Assembly (NCBI GenBank): GCA_032622095.1
Contig: CP136069.1
Coordinates: forward strand, 71,821,319-71,885,318
Direction: 5' to 3'
Source of the DNA: Siphonodentalium dalli
Taxonomy: Eukaryota; Mollusca; Scaphopoda; Gadilida; Siphonodentaliidae
DNA length: 64,000 nt
Under the pieces are notes generated by a model. That model searched no databases. It saw nothing but the letters and a program-made list of their open reading frames with translations, and was not told the origin of the DNA. Of this stretch, positions 11,646-23,675 are shown in pieces (the stretch's first letter is position 1; every line of letters begins with the position of its first letter). Position numbers and translations under genes: made by a program.

Positions 11646-14600
11646 CAAGCACCAGTTTCCACAAATAACTGAACGATCAACGAAATCCGCAAGATATGTT
11701 TTTATTTTAGATAATCGCAACTCAAGAAAAGGCCAATTCAATTCAATTATATTTATGAAGTTCATCATCGTGTTGATATAATAACAATACTGACCCGGGG
11801 AGTCTGATTGAAAACAAACAGTATAATTATCTGCTAAACTATTTTATTAGCAAGAATAATTTGTATATAAAACGAAAAATAGAGCAGTGTAGTACAAACC
11901 AATAAAGATGCGATGAAAGACGTACAGGTAATGGCTAAAACAAAACGAATTTCGATGAAAACAAGGGGCATGCAATGATTTTATGAGTTTATAAGAAAAT
12001 GAATGACGTTGGCATCAAACCAACCACAACCGTGTTACTTCTGATCACGTGCGTGTGTAACGACTATACCCGGTGTATTCAAATCCGATCGTTAACCTCT
12101 GTGTGTTTTCGAAACCGTGTTCTTTGTGCATGTGTTCGCGACCACCAAGACGATTTGAACACCAAGAACAGACAAAACAAGTAAAACCAATGTCAGAAAT
12201 GGTAACGCGCCCAAGATCATATATTATATGTCTATGATTGTAATTATAGAATATAAAATATATTGCTTTCGAGCGAATGACCAACTCATAATTCCGTTAA
12301 AACAACTAATCCTTCAAATTATTACACCAACTATATACGGCTTATCACTGAAGATTTCTCATGCATCTCACCAGAATTCCCAACTATACATCTTTTACCG
12401 GACTCGGCTTCCGGATCAGTTCGACTTTTAATCCGTCTCAAAAATTCCCATTTCTATAAATAAAACCCCCAGCGCCCAGACGAAACAGGAATCTCTACAT
12501 TTGTATACACGCGGTGCGCGAAATTAAGAACGTGTTCCCTGTTCATATACTAAATGGATTTTCCCGTTCACTCATAAGAGTATACATTGGGTAGTTCTAT
12601 TGTTCATCGCCATTGAGGTGTTTGTTGAATTATTATCTGAACATTTCCTAAGGCAACAACCCGGCAATGGATATTTAGTAAAGAAAGGGTAAATGATTAT
12701 CATTCCCCGGCTGTCGGGAGTGAAAACCCATGCAAATCCGCGAACATGACGTCACGATGGTAACCACCGTGCAACCCGCTGATCCGAATACACCCCCCCC
12801 CCCCACGAATCCGTCTTCCCTTCGACAGGAGATTTCTTGAATTTCTCGAGTTTCAATATTCATCCGAGTCGACTTCATTTTTGTAACTGTCTTTCTCCTG
12901 GTATGTTATGTTAACTCGTAGATAGCTTAGCCGTTGACACATGAGCAGATGTACACGTTGTTTCTGTGGCCTACATGTAGGCTACGTTCGTATAGATGGC
13001 AAATTTACCTGGCAAATTTTGAAGCAATTATTCAGAGGTGGCTATCTATAACGCACACATGTGCTTGAACAACAAATATACCCATAACAAGTATGATTGT
13101 GTATGCGCTTGTTTGAGTCAAGAATAAATTATTCTTGCCAGATATTTGAAGATTATTTTCTGGCAAATATCATGCAGTTGTAAAATAAATCTATATAGAA
13201 CTTCAGGGGTCTCAATATTTATGCATTAAAAGATGGTACACGTTCATCTTTCTTTTTTATCTTAAAGATGGTCTATCTCTTCCAACCATAATTACAACAA
13301 CAACAACATATTTTTTTTATAAATCCCGATTTCAAGACTACAAATAGTTACTTTGTAAACAAAATACATATAAACTAAAGAATTGGTATATTATTTGTCT
13401 ATAAAGTTATAATAAAGTGCTTTATTTCAAACGTAAGATTGTGGTAAATCCATCGGTGAAATACAATCTGCCGAAACAAGATAAGAGTTATCCTTCTTGG
13501 TATGCTGCACGTTTTCGCGCGGAATTCTATTCTAAAAATAGCCCATAAAAATGTCCCTCGGATGTGATAAGAAATTCTAAATAAAATTGATTTTAATTGA
13601 TAGAAACTTTTCCGGACAGGTGTCCTAGATTCATATCTATTATTTTATACCCCGGAATCTATATCAAACTTTCTGGGAATAGACAGACCATCATCAAAAT
13701 AAGTTTGTAGTTATATCATAGCACATAATAGCCATCTGAGACAAATTGCCTGAAAATTAGCCCGGCGAAAATGTCGCTGTATGAACGTAGCCTTAGTCAC
13801 ACGACATAAATGATTAACACCAATAAAAAATGAACAACACTGCATAGGAATGACCAATTGGCACCGTCATAATAGCAAACGCTCACTAAAGTGAAGTAGA
13901 AGGTAACCAAAAAAAATCAACAAGGAATACTACGTGTTCGAGTGCATGCAGGTGTGGTGTGACGTCATACATATACGATAATTTCGATGTATATTATAGT
14001 CTTTTTGCAAGATATGACACCCCCCCCCCCCCCCCAAAGAGCGAAAAATATTTCGCCATTGTTCAAACATTGCATTCTCGACGACTCTAAGGAGCTGGGA
14101 AGAGAACGTTTCGTTACTGATACAAACCGAACCGATTAATCACTTAACGTGGTGCATTTTTCTATCGAAGTTATATCCGCGATTAGGTAGGAGTACACGA
14201 TTTCACAATAAGAAACTGGGGGGGGGGCATACTTAACGGTCAGTGTAGGCTGTGTTAAATGTTATATTACTAGGGGGATGGTTTAATTATTTATTGTTTT
14301 TTACAAAACTGAAAGTTGCCAAAAAAAGTTAAATATTTTCAGGCCAACTTAATGTGTTTGATTGTAGGACAATATCCCGATTTATCTCCCCTGAATTGTG
14401 TCGTCTGCGCTTGCATGACAATATTTTTAAATTACTACGATAACTTTGTTTTTATTTCAAATATATCTCGGCTCCAGCATAGTTCTATCGGTTAGAAAGA
14501 ATATTATTTACTGACATTAGCTCTGCCATGGTCTACTTTTGGCTTGAAAATTTTATCTAAAAAAATTGTAAAATTGGGCATTTTGTGTGCGCAAACCAAG

Positions 14601-14992
14601 GACAATTTTTTATGAATATAAAGCCAAAGTACAGACATTTGATTACACCTAACATTTATGTCGAAAATAAGAAATAAATGCTTGAGAGGGTCTATGCCAA
14701 AGATAATGGTTCAGCATAGATTTGAAGTACAGTACCCCCTCCCAGGTTGGCCAAAATTGCTGGAAATTGTGTATTGCTACCTATATACATGTACATTTAA
14801 ACTGACAATACTTGGTTTATTGTGCATTAAAACGCGATTGAACAATTCTATACTCACTTGTACATATGATAGAAATGTGACGTCGCGCAATACATAACAT
14901 TCATAAGTTTTTCTCACACGTGCACACTGTGGAGAACGCAATTCAATCTCTGCTGTCATCAACGAATATATATTCAACAATGTATTATTTAA

Positions 14993-15247
14993 CCCTTTCA
15001 TGACGGGAGCGGCGCTGGTGCAGCATTAAAGACCCTGTACCAGTGCACTCCCTTATATATGCGAGTCTCCCATAGGAAGCCTCGCATATATAAGAGAATG
15101 CACTGACTAACAATGTCAAGGTATATATTGTTAGACCAATGCATTCTCTTATATATGTGAGGCGCCCTATCGGCGGCTCGCATATATAAGAGAATGCATT
15201 GACACATGGTCTTCGTAAACTTTCAGGAAGCTCCAGTCATGAAATGA
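14993..15247. mobile_element. TTAA element (CATGAC termini), copy B
   Basis: Counterpart of 5,719-5,973 in the duplicated segment, flanked by TTAA at 14,989-14,992 and 15,248-15,251. Both internal hairpins are intact. Confidence 0.85.
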
Positions 15248-15429
15248 TTAATAACCAAATTAAGATTGAAATTAAATAAAAAATATGCGAAAACCTCAAA
15301 AGAGTTCTTGTCACATGATTTCGATGGATCTTGTTATGAAGGCCACATGTTGATAGTGGATGTGTAACGTAACTGAGGGACGTGGCAACAGATGTGTTTG
15401 ATGGTGTCTCACCCCGCCCACCCCAAACT

Positions 15430-15815
15430 TTGACAAAAATTATCAACAGTTGGAAATTTCATGCCTGGCAGAAATTTAGGTGGAAATTTCAGAGCAAAAG
15501 TAGCTGAATGTTATAATTTTACATTCCAACCAGTATTTTAAGTAAAATTTGTTGTTTGCGACCAAAAGTCGAATATTTTTCAAATTTTCAATAAAAGTTT
15601 TGGTCTGAAATGGCAACTAATTGGATATATAGGGTGTGTTAGTTTGAAAATGTCAAACAGTTGGAACTTGGAAAGTTTGAGGTACTGGTTGCAAAAGTCC
15701 AACCAGAGGGCGGGAAGCAAATGATTTCTCCGACTTAAATACATTTTTGTCCAGTTCAAGTGGAGGGGGTGCATTTTGGAATTCCAAGGTGGACCCCCTC
15801 CCACACGGAGACCTC
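15430..15815. repeat. Dispersed repeat rich in TTCCAACTGTT, copy B
   Basis: Counterpart of 6,160-6,545 in the duplicated segment. Confidence 0.7.
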
Positions 15816-17601
15816 TAGCAACGTTCCTGTTGTGTTACTACACGTGTAAGACATTGGTGAGAGGGCGCTAGTGAGGCGGAATGGAATAAATAAGCATTTG
15901 CAGTTGGTTATAAGGGCATCCATTATCTCAGAATTACAAAGATTGTTGGCACCAATGATGTCAAAATGATATACGTTGAAAGTAGTACCATGCAGGAGGT
16001 CTAATGACGTTGATTTTAGCACCAGGACGTCAAACAAAAAATAACCTTAGTTTTTGGTACCCAGGACGTACAAATAACGTTAGTTTTTGGAACCCAGGAA
16101 ATTGGTGCTACCATGACGTCCACATTACATTGATCTTTGGTACCCATGAAGTCCAAATTACTTGGTTGTTGGTACCCAGGATCTCAAAAACGTTGATTAG
16201 GGTACCCAATGTATCTAAATCTCCCCCGATGCTGCCGATAACAGGGGAAGAGATCGAACATCTTTAATTATTATGCATGCGCACTATCTTATCGATTAGT
16301 TCCTCTTGATGCTGGAATTCTCGTCAAATTTCGTGAAAAAGAAATCGGGACGTCGTAACTACGATGAGCGTGAATGAGTACATATATTATGAAATTGAGA
16401 CAGCAATACAGTTAAACTGCAAGGTAGAGTTATTTCCCCTTGCTGGCCATGGTCTGGTCGCTGCCACAACGTGCTCGTGTCTATTTTTGGAAAAAGGAAA
16501 ATCCATTAAAAAAAATGGTTGTTGGAGATCATTATCAAAATCCACCGATAAACGCGCATACTGTCATATTAATAATATTATGATTGTTAACGGTTTTTTA
16601 TCACTAAATGAATTATCCCATTCAGTTATAGATTGTAAATCGGAATGTTCCATTATTGACTTGCAGGGACGTGCAGGTAATATAACCAGACGACAGGTAA
16701 ATAAAAGTAAAGATGGAGTCCTATTTATTGAGGGAAATGTTTAGATAATAAGTTCAAGAAACGACTGGTCCTTTGTTGAACTTATTATCTGAACATTTCC
16801 TATGGGAACTCGTCAATGATACTTTATATAGAAAGGGTTAATGTACCACATTACTTCCGGTCCAGGGCTTCTGTATTAATTAAATGCAATGGTAAGTCTA
16901 TCTATCGGTGGATTTTGATATATAATATTTCCAACAACTCCCGACATGTTGTTTCTAATCATGTTTACTTTTCTAACTTCTGACAAAATCTATTTGATTC
17001 AACGTTACTGAGCATAAGTACCGCACCGGTAGCATGTCCTGACACTCCTATACAAGTTTACTGAGCATAAGTACCACACCGGTAGCATGTCCTACAAGTT
17101 GAAGTTGTCAATGGGAGATTACAGCAGATTTCAGAAACAAGTATACATTTGCTTCTGCCCAATCATTGCCCTGATGACTTGTCCGGTGGACTATTGTCAG
17201 TTGCGCTACTATATCAGACATTTCCGACTAATTTGACCTCATTCGGCCAATTTCCAATTGAACATGGACAGTTTATTTCTCACAATAATGCAGAATGAAT
17301 TGTAATCGACAACATAGTCTTTAATTTTTTTTAAATGAAAGAAATCCTTACATTTTACCTGATGGCAGTAGTCAGAGCAGCGCATAGCGAGGGGAAATAA
17401 CTCTGCAGTTTGTAATACAATAGCAGGCGGCAAGGCAATATAGGCTAATCAGCTCGTTTTATGCATGATGAAATGGTAATGGAAATGTTCAGTTACATGT
17501 CCATCAGACGTACGGCTGTGTGGGTCTATAATAATACGCCACAACAGCCTTGATACAAATACAAACAAACTCCAATGACAAGCCAGATCTATCAATAATG
17601 A

Positions 17602-17847
17602 ATATAAGTCTTGTCACTGAGTCCTGGTCATATTACATCCACACAGACACCATTCCGCGGTTTAAGTGCTGCAGGTCAAAGTTCTGGATGTGCGTTCCAT
17701 ATATGGAGCTTTGGATATTCATGAATAGATATGAAATTCATAAATATTCAAAAGTCCATTTATGGAATGCACCTCCAAAACTTTGACCTGTAGCTCTAAA
17801 CCACGGAACGGGGGCTGGGTGGATCCAATATAGCCGCGGCTCAGTGA
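17602..17847. mobile_element. Fold-back element with CACTGAGTCC ends, copy B
   Basis: Same structure as the element at 8,290-8,535, with minor substitutions. Confidence 0.7.
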
Positions 17848-18304
17848 TCCCGCTTTTTAAAGAACAATGTTTATCTATTTCTCCATGGTCTTTTTATTAT
17901 AGTGATGGTGTTTTACAGACTTTGATATTTTTTTGCACATTTAGCCACTGCGAGTACCCTGGGTGATTTAAGTCCAAACATGGTAAACACGTGTGCAGTG
18001 CATGTGACAAAATATTGTTCTCACGTGACACACAAACAAAGGCATTGTTGCATGATGGATATATGAAAGACACTGAAAATATCACAGACAAAATAGACTT
18101 CCGCGCAATAAATTGTCGCGGTGCCAAGTTTGCCACCGTATTTGTTTCCATTAAAATGTGTTGGCATACGGCGACAGAAACCGCGACTGTACATCATGTA
18201 CACAGCAAAATTGGTATCGTTCATCAACCAGATGAATGAATTGACTGTCAATCAACCCATCAACTGTATGTCAGTCAACCTTGATCTTCACCATGCAAGC
18301 CTGC

Positions 18305-18430
18305 ATATAGTGTGTTATTTGCAGAATGAGGTCCCCAGACGGTGAATTTAGTGATGCTCTCCCGCACAGCGGGTTATCATTACTAAATTCACCATATGGG
18401 GACCTCATTCTGCTTAGGCCTCAACTGCTA
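18305..18430. mobile_element. Fold-back element (GCAGAATGAGGTCCCCAG), copy B
   Basis: Counterpart of 8,996-9,125 in the duplicated segment. Confidence 0.75.
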
Positions 18431-19127
18431 TGGGTATAACATAGTACGTGGTCATATATACCGTGTTATTAGTGAATGTCGTAACTCACCCAACTTGTTT
18501 CAATACTCAATGGAAACAACTAGTGTGCTTAAAACGAATGGTGTTCAGTTAAAATTAGACGCTATACTAAATACCATTTTAAATTGCCAGGCTGGTGTAA
18601 ACATATAGTACGTATTTCTCAGTCTGGACTAAGATAGCGACCTTTATGGTAGACTTAATTACATGTCCTTGGTCTCTAGCTCTTCTATGGACCAGCCGAG
18701 AGAAGCGTTCAAGACCACGGGCAGGTAATCCAGTGTACTTTTATGGCAGCCATTTTTATTTTTTCTGTTTTCTGTTTATTGTTTTCGGAAGCTTTTCCCC
18801 CAAATATCGCCCCGGTGTTTCTTGGGATTATTGAGCTACACTCCCAAAATTCGGAATGTTTCTCTACACAGGTGAGAAATATCCCCCATAACAATGAATG
18901 TATCTAAATTTATATTAGGTACTTTCAGTGCTATGCCTAATGTGATTTTCTGTGGCAAACTTGGCATTACATAAACAATTGGACAGCCTGGATTATTTGT
19001 CGTACAAGTAATCCTTTCTGTTTTCTAGAGTGACGTTTTGTCCGACGTTCGTCCCCCGTATCACATGCTTGTGGCGTCCTGATAGAATGTCCGGATAGAG
19101 TGATTTCCCTTCTATTCCTGCGAAAGA

Positions 19128-19305
19128 CACGAGAATTATATATAAGAAAATGCATTGGTTTACAAGGTCAAGATTGTTAGGCCAATGTAGTCTCTGATAT
19201 ATGTGAGGCTCGCGGTGGGAGACTCGAAAATATAAGAGAATCCATTGGCACATGATTTTCGCAAACAAACAAAAAATGGCTAAGAAACTCATGAAATGTG
19301 ATATT
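19128..19305. mobile_element. Degenerate TTAA-type hairpin element
   Basis: Two decayed copies of the TATATAAGAGAATGCATTGG hairpin arms are followed by an end resembling CTCATGAAATG. This matches the CATGAC family at 5.7 kb. The arms contain many mismatches and no intact TTAA pair is visible. Confidence 0.6.
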
Positions 19306-19729
19306 GTTATCTAGTATACACTCAGTGGTGTATTAGTTCAAAGACATTCATTTTCGTAGGACAAATTGTCCTTGTCTTGAAAACCAAGAAGTGTCATTTT
19401 GGAAAAAGTGCGCCAAAATTCTAAAAAAATTATAATTAAAAAAAAGTGCCAATGCCTTTTTCGTTATTCCACTACTTTGAAGATGAATTATGTATTGAAA
19501 TGAATTAATTTTAACTAACACATCTCAAAATAATTATGCTCAGCCCGAAGTTTGCATAAGGATCTGAGACCTACATTATGCTTGGCGATACATACCCAGG
19601 TGTTTTCATATTATGCCGAGACAGATCCTATATGATTGGTGGTACTAACACATGAGTCTCAATATGAATATGAGAAAGCTCTTGCAATTGGCGACAATCA
19701 CAACATGGAGAGAAAACCTAACATATTAA
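19306..19729. other. Non-genic stretch
   Basis: AT-rich sequence without a reading frame, splice-bounded exon or terminal repeat that I can support. Confidence 0.4.
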
Positions 19730-19860
19730 TAGCCCTTGGGCTTGTTGTTTAATCCCCTTTAAAATCTATTTATTGCTATTACATTTATTATTGTCTGAAC
19801 TTATGTTAAATATGAATTATTATATCTTATAAGGATTGGAATAAAATATGGTTTCACCAA
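19730..19860 (+). mobile_element. Retroelement-like 3' tail
   Basis: Contains GCCCTTGGGCTTGTTG followed about 110 bp later by GGAATAAAATATGGTTT. The same arrangement occurs at 23,090-23,445 and 27,400-27,690. It looks like the shared 3' end of a non-LTR element or SINE, truncated at its 5' side. Confidence 0.5.
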
Positions 19861-20289
19861 AAACCAGATGTTGCCATGGGAATATGAGACGGACCTTATG
19901 ATTGATGGTACTCACCGAAGTGTTTCCATATATAGCCGAGAGACCCCTTACACACTATATCCATACACGTATGAGGACTGAGGGTGTATCGGATCTCCAT
20001 GAACTTGCCTAACCGCTTGTTCTTCAAGATAAATTGGAAATCAGTTGGAGTTTGGTGGCATCCTCCCCTGTGGAGATAGAACAATGCTTTTATAGAAATG
20101 ATGATACGACCGTGAATTAAGTTGCCACAGACACCTTGTACATGCATATAACCATGATGGCAATGACATTCGATTATCTATGGGATCGGCCGCTCAAAAA
20201 TAACTGTCCCCCGATATTTTAAATATTCAAATGGCTGTGAACTGAATTATTTCCGTCACTTATTCACATCATAATGTTAAGACCGTAAA

Positions 20290-20660
20290 TTATTTTTCAA
20301 CAGTTGGAAATATCATGCCCAGCACAGCGTTTATATAGTTGAAAAATTGATAAATATCGGTTGAAATTGTGTTCATTGCTTGATATTCTAACCAGTAATT
20401 TTTGAGGAATTTGTTATTTTTAGACCAACAGTAGCATATTTTTTTTTATAGCTTTGGTCCAAACTTTAGTATGAAATGGCCATCAGTTGGATATTTTTCC
20501 AAACTTATAGGGGGCTGTCAGGTTAGAAATTTCCAACAGTTTGAAAGTGTGAGATAACAGACGAAAACTTGCAACCAAAATAGATTGGTCTGGTTCAAGA
20601 GGAAGTGCAGTTGGACATTTTATGATGTACACCCCTCCAACAGAAATCCTCTAGTCACGC
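20290..20660. repeat. Dispersed repeat rich in TTCCAACTGTT
   Basis: Diverged copy of the 6,160-6,545 repeat with the same order of GTTGGAAAT and TTTGTTATTTTTAGACC motifs, ending near CACCCCTCC. Confidence 0.6.
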
Positions 20661-20839
20661 CCCTGGTTGTCGACTGAATTATTTCCGTCACTTATTTCAC
20701 ATCATCTCTCGATTTACTTACATGTGTATTGCTTATAGCAAGCATATAAAACATTATAAAACATATAAAACCCTTATACTAAAGCATCGAAGATGAGTAG
20801 ATATTCAGATAATAATTTTAACAAACGATTATAGCAGGC

Positions 20840-21110
20840 CTCAGCTCACAAGGCGACTCGGGCGAGATTGTCGCCTTACTGTCGCCCTATCGTCGCTCTA
20901 ATGCGAAAACGAAGTCGCCTTCAATTTTAGGGGGAATTTTTTTTTTTTTTTTTTTTTCTTTCTTAATTTTTGTTCTAGTTTTTTTTCCGGACATGTCTGG
21001 ACATGTCCGTATATAGATGAATTGTGGCGGCCATCCCAAAAAGAAACAGACGATGCAGAGCCAAAGACCCAAGTGTTTAAAATAAAAAAATAAAATATGA
21101 CCCATTGTTT
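20840..21110. other. GTCGCC-rich segment beside a poly(T) tract
   Basis: Several GTCGCC or GGCGAC words occur at 20,861-20,935, next to a T tract at about 20,937-20,957. On the minus strand this reads as a poly(A)-terminated sequence, consistent with a retroposed insert. I cannot name its family. Confidence 0.3.
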
Positions 21111-21756
21111 TGTGTTGTTATTCCGTCGCCTTTGTTCCCTTTGCGGTAATGAATGTTAATCACGAATGTTTTGACACGCTGAAAACACGATGAGATGTTC
21201 GCATCTGTGTTGTTACTGACCATCGTGAGTGTCACAAATAAATGTTTTAATTAACTTAAAAGACCGCCGTCCCGCTTTTCAGATATAAAACAATTACGAT
21301 ATTATCAGAGTATGTACCAGGCGCTTCGGAAGTTCGTTTCGGTAACGCGTCGGACTTTTTGAAGAGACCGCGTCGGACTTTTTGAAGAGACCGACTTCCG
21401 TAAATAAAATAATGTCAAGTTTATTGCTTTAATCGGATTATACCAGTGATGTTGGCATTAATTAAGGGAGGCCATTAATTAATAAAAAGCTTTTGCAACT
21501 CCTTTGTTAGTCTTCATTGTTTATTTTAGCGGACACCCACATTACAGCCGTGACCAAATTAAACTTAAAAAGTTACATGCATCATGACATGATTCAGACT
21601 GTACAAACGTATCTTCCAAGCTGCAGTCTAGGAAATAATACTACTTTCATTTAGTTAAAAAAGTAACTATTACTGTAACTTGATAATTGTCTTGCTTAAA
21701 TGATAGCTACACAAAACATTTCCAAAAAATTTAAATGTATAATCATTATAGGTAGT

Positions 21757-21923
21757 TTGTTGAACTTATTATTTAAACATTTCCCTGAGTAACTATGGCT
21801 CCTTCTGCACTTGATTTATATGTCGCCTACTTTTATAACATTAAAATATCTCCAAATGAATAATAGACCATTCCGATGGACACTTTTTAATTTACTGGGA
21901 GAATAAAATTACTACAGAAAGAG
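21757..21923. mobile_element. Partial TTAA element (GAAAGAG end)
   Basis: Begins with GTTGAACTTATTATTTAAAC and ends with ACAGAAAGAGTTAA. It shares the middle sequence CCAAATGAATAATAGACC with 31,865-32,134. Confidence 0.5.
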
Positions 21924-22059
21924 TTAAATCGGATGGTATTGCTTAACGTCAAACACACGATCAGCTGCAATGGATATAAACATAAATTCGTATATGTAAT
22001 ATTTTCCCGTTGGTACAATATGGGCTCATGGAAGTAAACTTTGGATTTTAATGTTATTT

Positions 22060-22680
22060 TATGCACACACCAGGGGGGGGGGGGGGTCGAAAAAAATTTG
22101 CAGGCACATATGCTGATTTTTGACTTTCGACCCTTGTTGGGACCCACTCACCCCCGCGTCCAAATTGTTTTCTGTTTTCGGCAGTTTTTTCCGACCATTT
22201 TGTTACACCCACCCCCTTTTAACACTAAAACAGAGATTTACGGGGGGAATTTCACTGTAAACAGTTGTATATGAATTTATGTGCATACTATTAGTCATGG
22301 ATGTGAACATTGACATGTAAATAGGAACAAGTCATTTTGGGGTTATACGGTCCAAAAAAAACATGGCTGCCAGCAGCCATCATGGATTTCAAAATTCAAT
22401 CCATTAGCATGGGCTACAGGCTATACTGTTTGTCTGATCATCATGAAATTTGTCATTTATGTTAATATTGACATATAGATGTATTTTAAGCCAAACTCAT
22501 TGCAAAAAACAGTCAAAAAGACTTGCAGGAAATATATTTTTGAGTTGTGGAAAAAATTGTTTGTTGGTCCTATCGACCACCCACCCACCCCGGCATACGT
22601 GCCCGGAATTTTTTTCTTTCCACCCCCCCCCCCCCTGCACACACTGGAAATATTTCTGACCATTTTAGGCAATGTGTCCC
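22060..22680. repeat. Diverged repeats with long G and C runs
   Basis: A G run at 22,073-22,086 follows CACACCA. A C run at about 22,622-22,635 precedes TGCACACAC. The flanks are roughly inverted relative to each other. No gene is supported. The short frames here come from low-complexity sequence. Confidence 0.4.
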
Positions 22681-23089
22681 AGCAGCTAGACTATGGTTTT
22701 CTAATATATGGACAATAAACTGTAGCTAAAATGCGAATTCCATAATTGACATTAACACGTCAATAGTGCAATCACTCGTCGAATTCTTAGTTCACATAAA
22801 ATTGTATATATATATATATATTCCGGCCTGTCCAAATTTTGAGTGATCAAATATCAATCCATAATCATTCACCTATTGCTTGAAATTCTGCCAGTCGGTG
22901 GTGGTCGTATAATAACAGCGAAACAAAAAGCCGCCCATTGCGATATCTGATTGGTCAATCATCCCACCCATCCAGTAAACGCAATGATTAACCCCATTGA
23001 AATAGGAATTGGCCATTGCGATTGACCCCCTCCCATGGAGCCTGACGCATGCATATTACTACGAGCATAATTTTCATCACGCAGCAACT

Positions 23090-23445
23090 AAATTATTGAA
23101 AACTCTGTCCCCTCTACTTTCTCACTCTCCCTCTCATTCTCTCTCTCTCTCTCTCTGCCTCCTGCTATCCCTAACACTATCTTCTCGCTGTGTCCATCCC
23201 AACTTAAACTTAGTTACTTCTCCTTTAAAAAATATTATTTCTATTATTTCCCGTCTGATCGATACCCCTCCCTCACTTATTGGGGAAGGGGCATGTCGCC
23301 AAAGAGGAGAAGACTTCATATAAGCCATCGGGCTTGTTGTCTGATCCTCATTTCCATACATTATCTCTTATATGTTGTATATTTATGTCATTTGTGTATT
23401 ATGTGTATTATGTTTGGATTTGGAAATAAAAATATGTTTACACTA
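23090..23445 (+). mobile_element. Retroelement-like 3' tail, long copy
   Basis: Runs from a CT-rich tract through CCCTCCCTCACTTATTGGGG and GGGCTTGTTGTCTGATCC to GGAAATAAAAATATG. It is closely related to 27,400-27,690. The conserved 3' portion and 5' variability suggest truncated copies of one retroelement. Confidence 0.6.
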
Positions 23446-23504
23446 ACGCAATGATTCCAATTTCAATTACAGGTACTATATATGAACAGTGACTTTTCAC
23501 TTAC

Positions 23505-23675
23505 CGCAACGTGATCATGGTTCGATCCACTTTATCGGAATGGAATTGTCGCATTTGTTCGATGTTTTTTGTCCATTGGAACGTCTGCATATTAAAGAAC
23601 AGCATGGGTTGGGTTGTCTCCCTGTACACTTTAGTATCGAGAGGATGCATCCACCCGTCGAGAACAACGCCCAAC
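23505..23675 (-). CDS. PAF acetylhydrolase exon 6 of those found (catalytic Asp)
   Basis: 171 bp, acceptor TTTTTCCAG and donor GTAAGT, phase 2 at both ends. It encodes [20 protein letters not shown], then [13 protein letters not shown] and KVDRTMITL. The D of LDGWM aligns with the family's catalytic aspartate. It ends two bases into an arginine codon, where the family continues into the histidine motif, so at least one more exon is needed. Confidence 0.93.

Larger units (their letters stand above)
10848..18730 (+). repeat. 7.9-kb duplicated segment, copy B
   Basis: Direct copy of 1,543-9,418 at an offset of about 9.3 kb. Relative to copy A it lacks about 20 bp inside the fold-back element near 11,626. 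It lacks an 11-bp direct repeat near 13,500. It carries about 40 extra bases near 17,168-17,207. The flanking sequences beyond both ends do not match those of copy A. Confidence 0.95.

Noticed and set aside
16364-16744. 126-codon reading frame in duplication copy B
   Set aside because: It is broken in copy A by a length difference in an A run, has no recognisable domain, and overlaps an inverted-repeat element at its 3' end.
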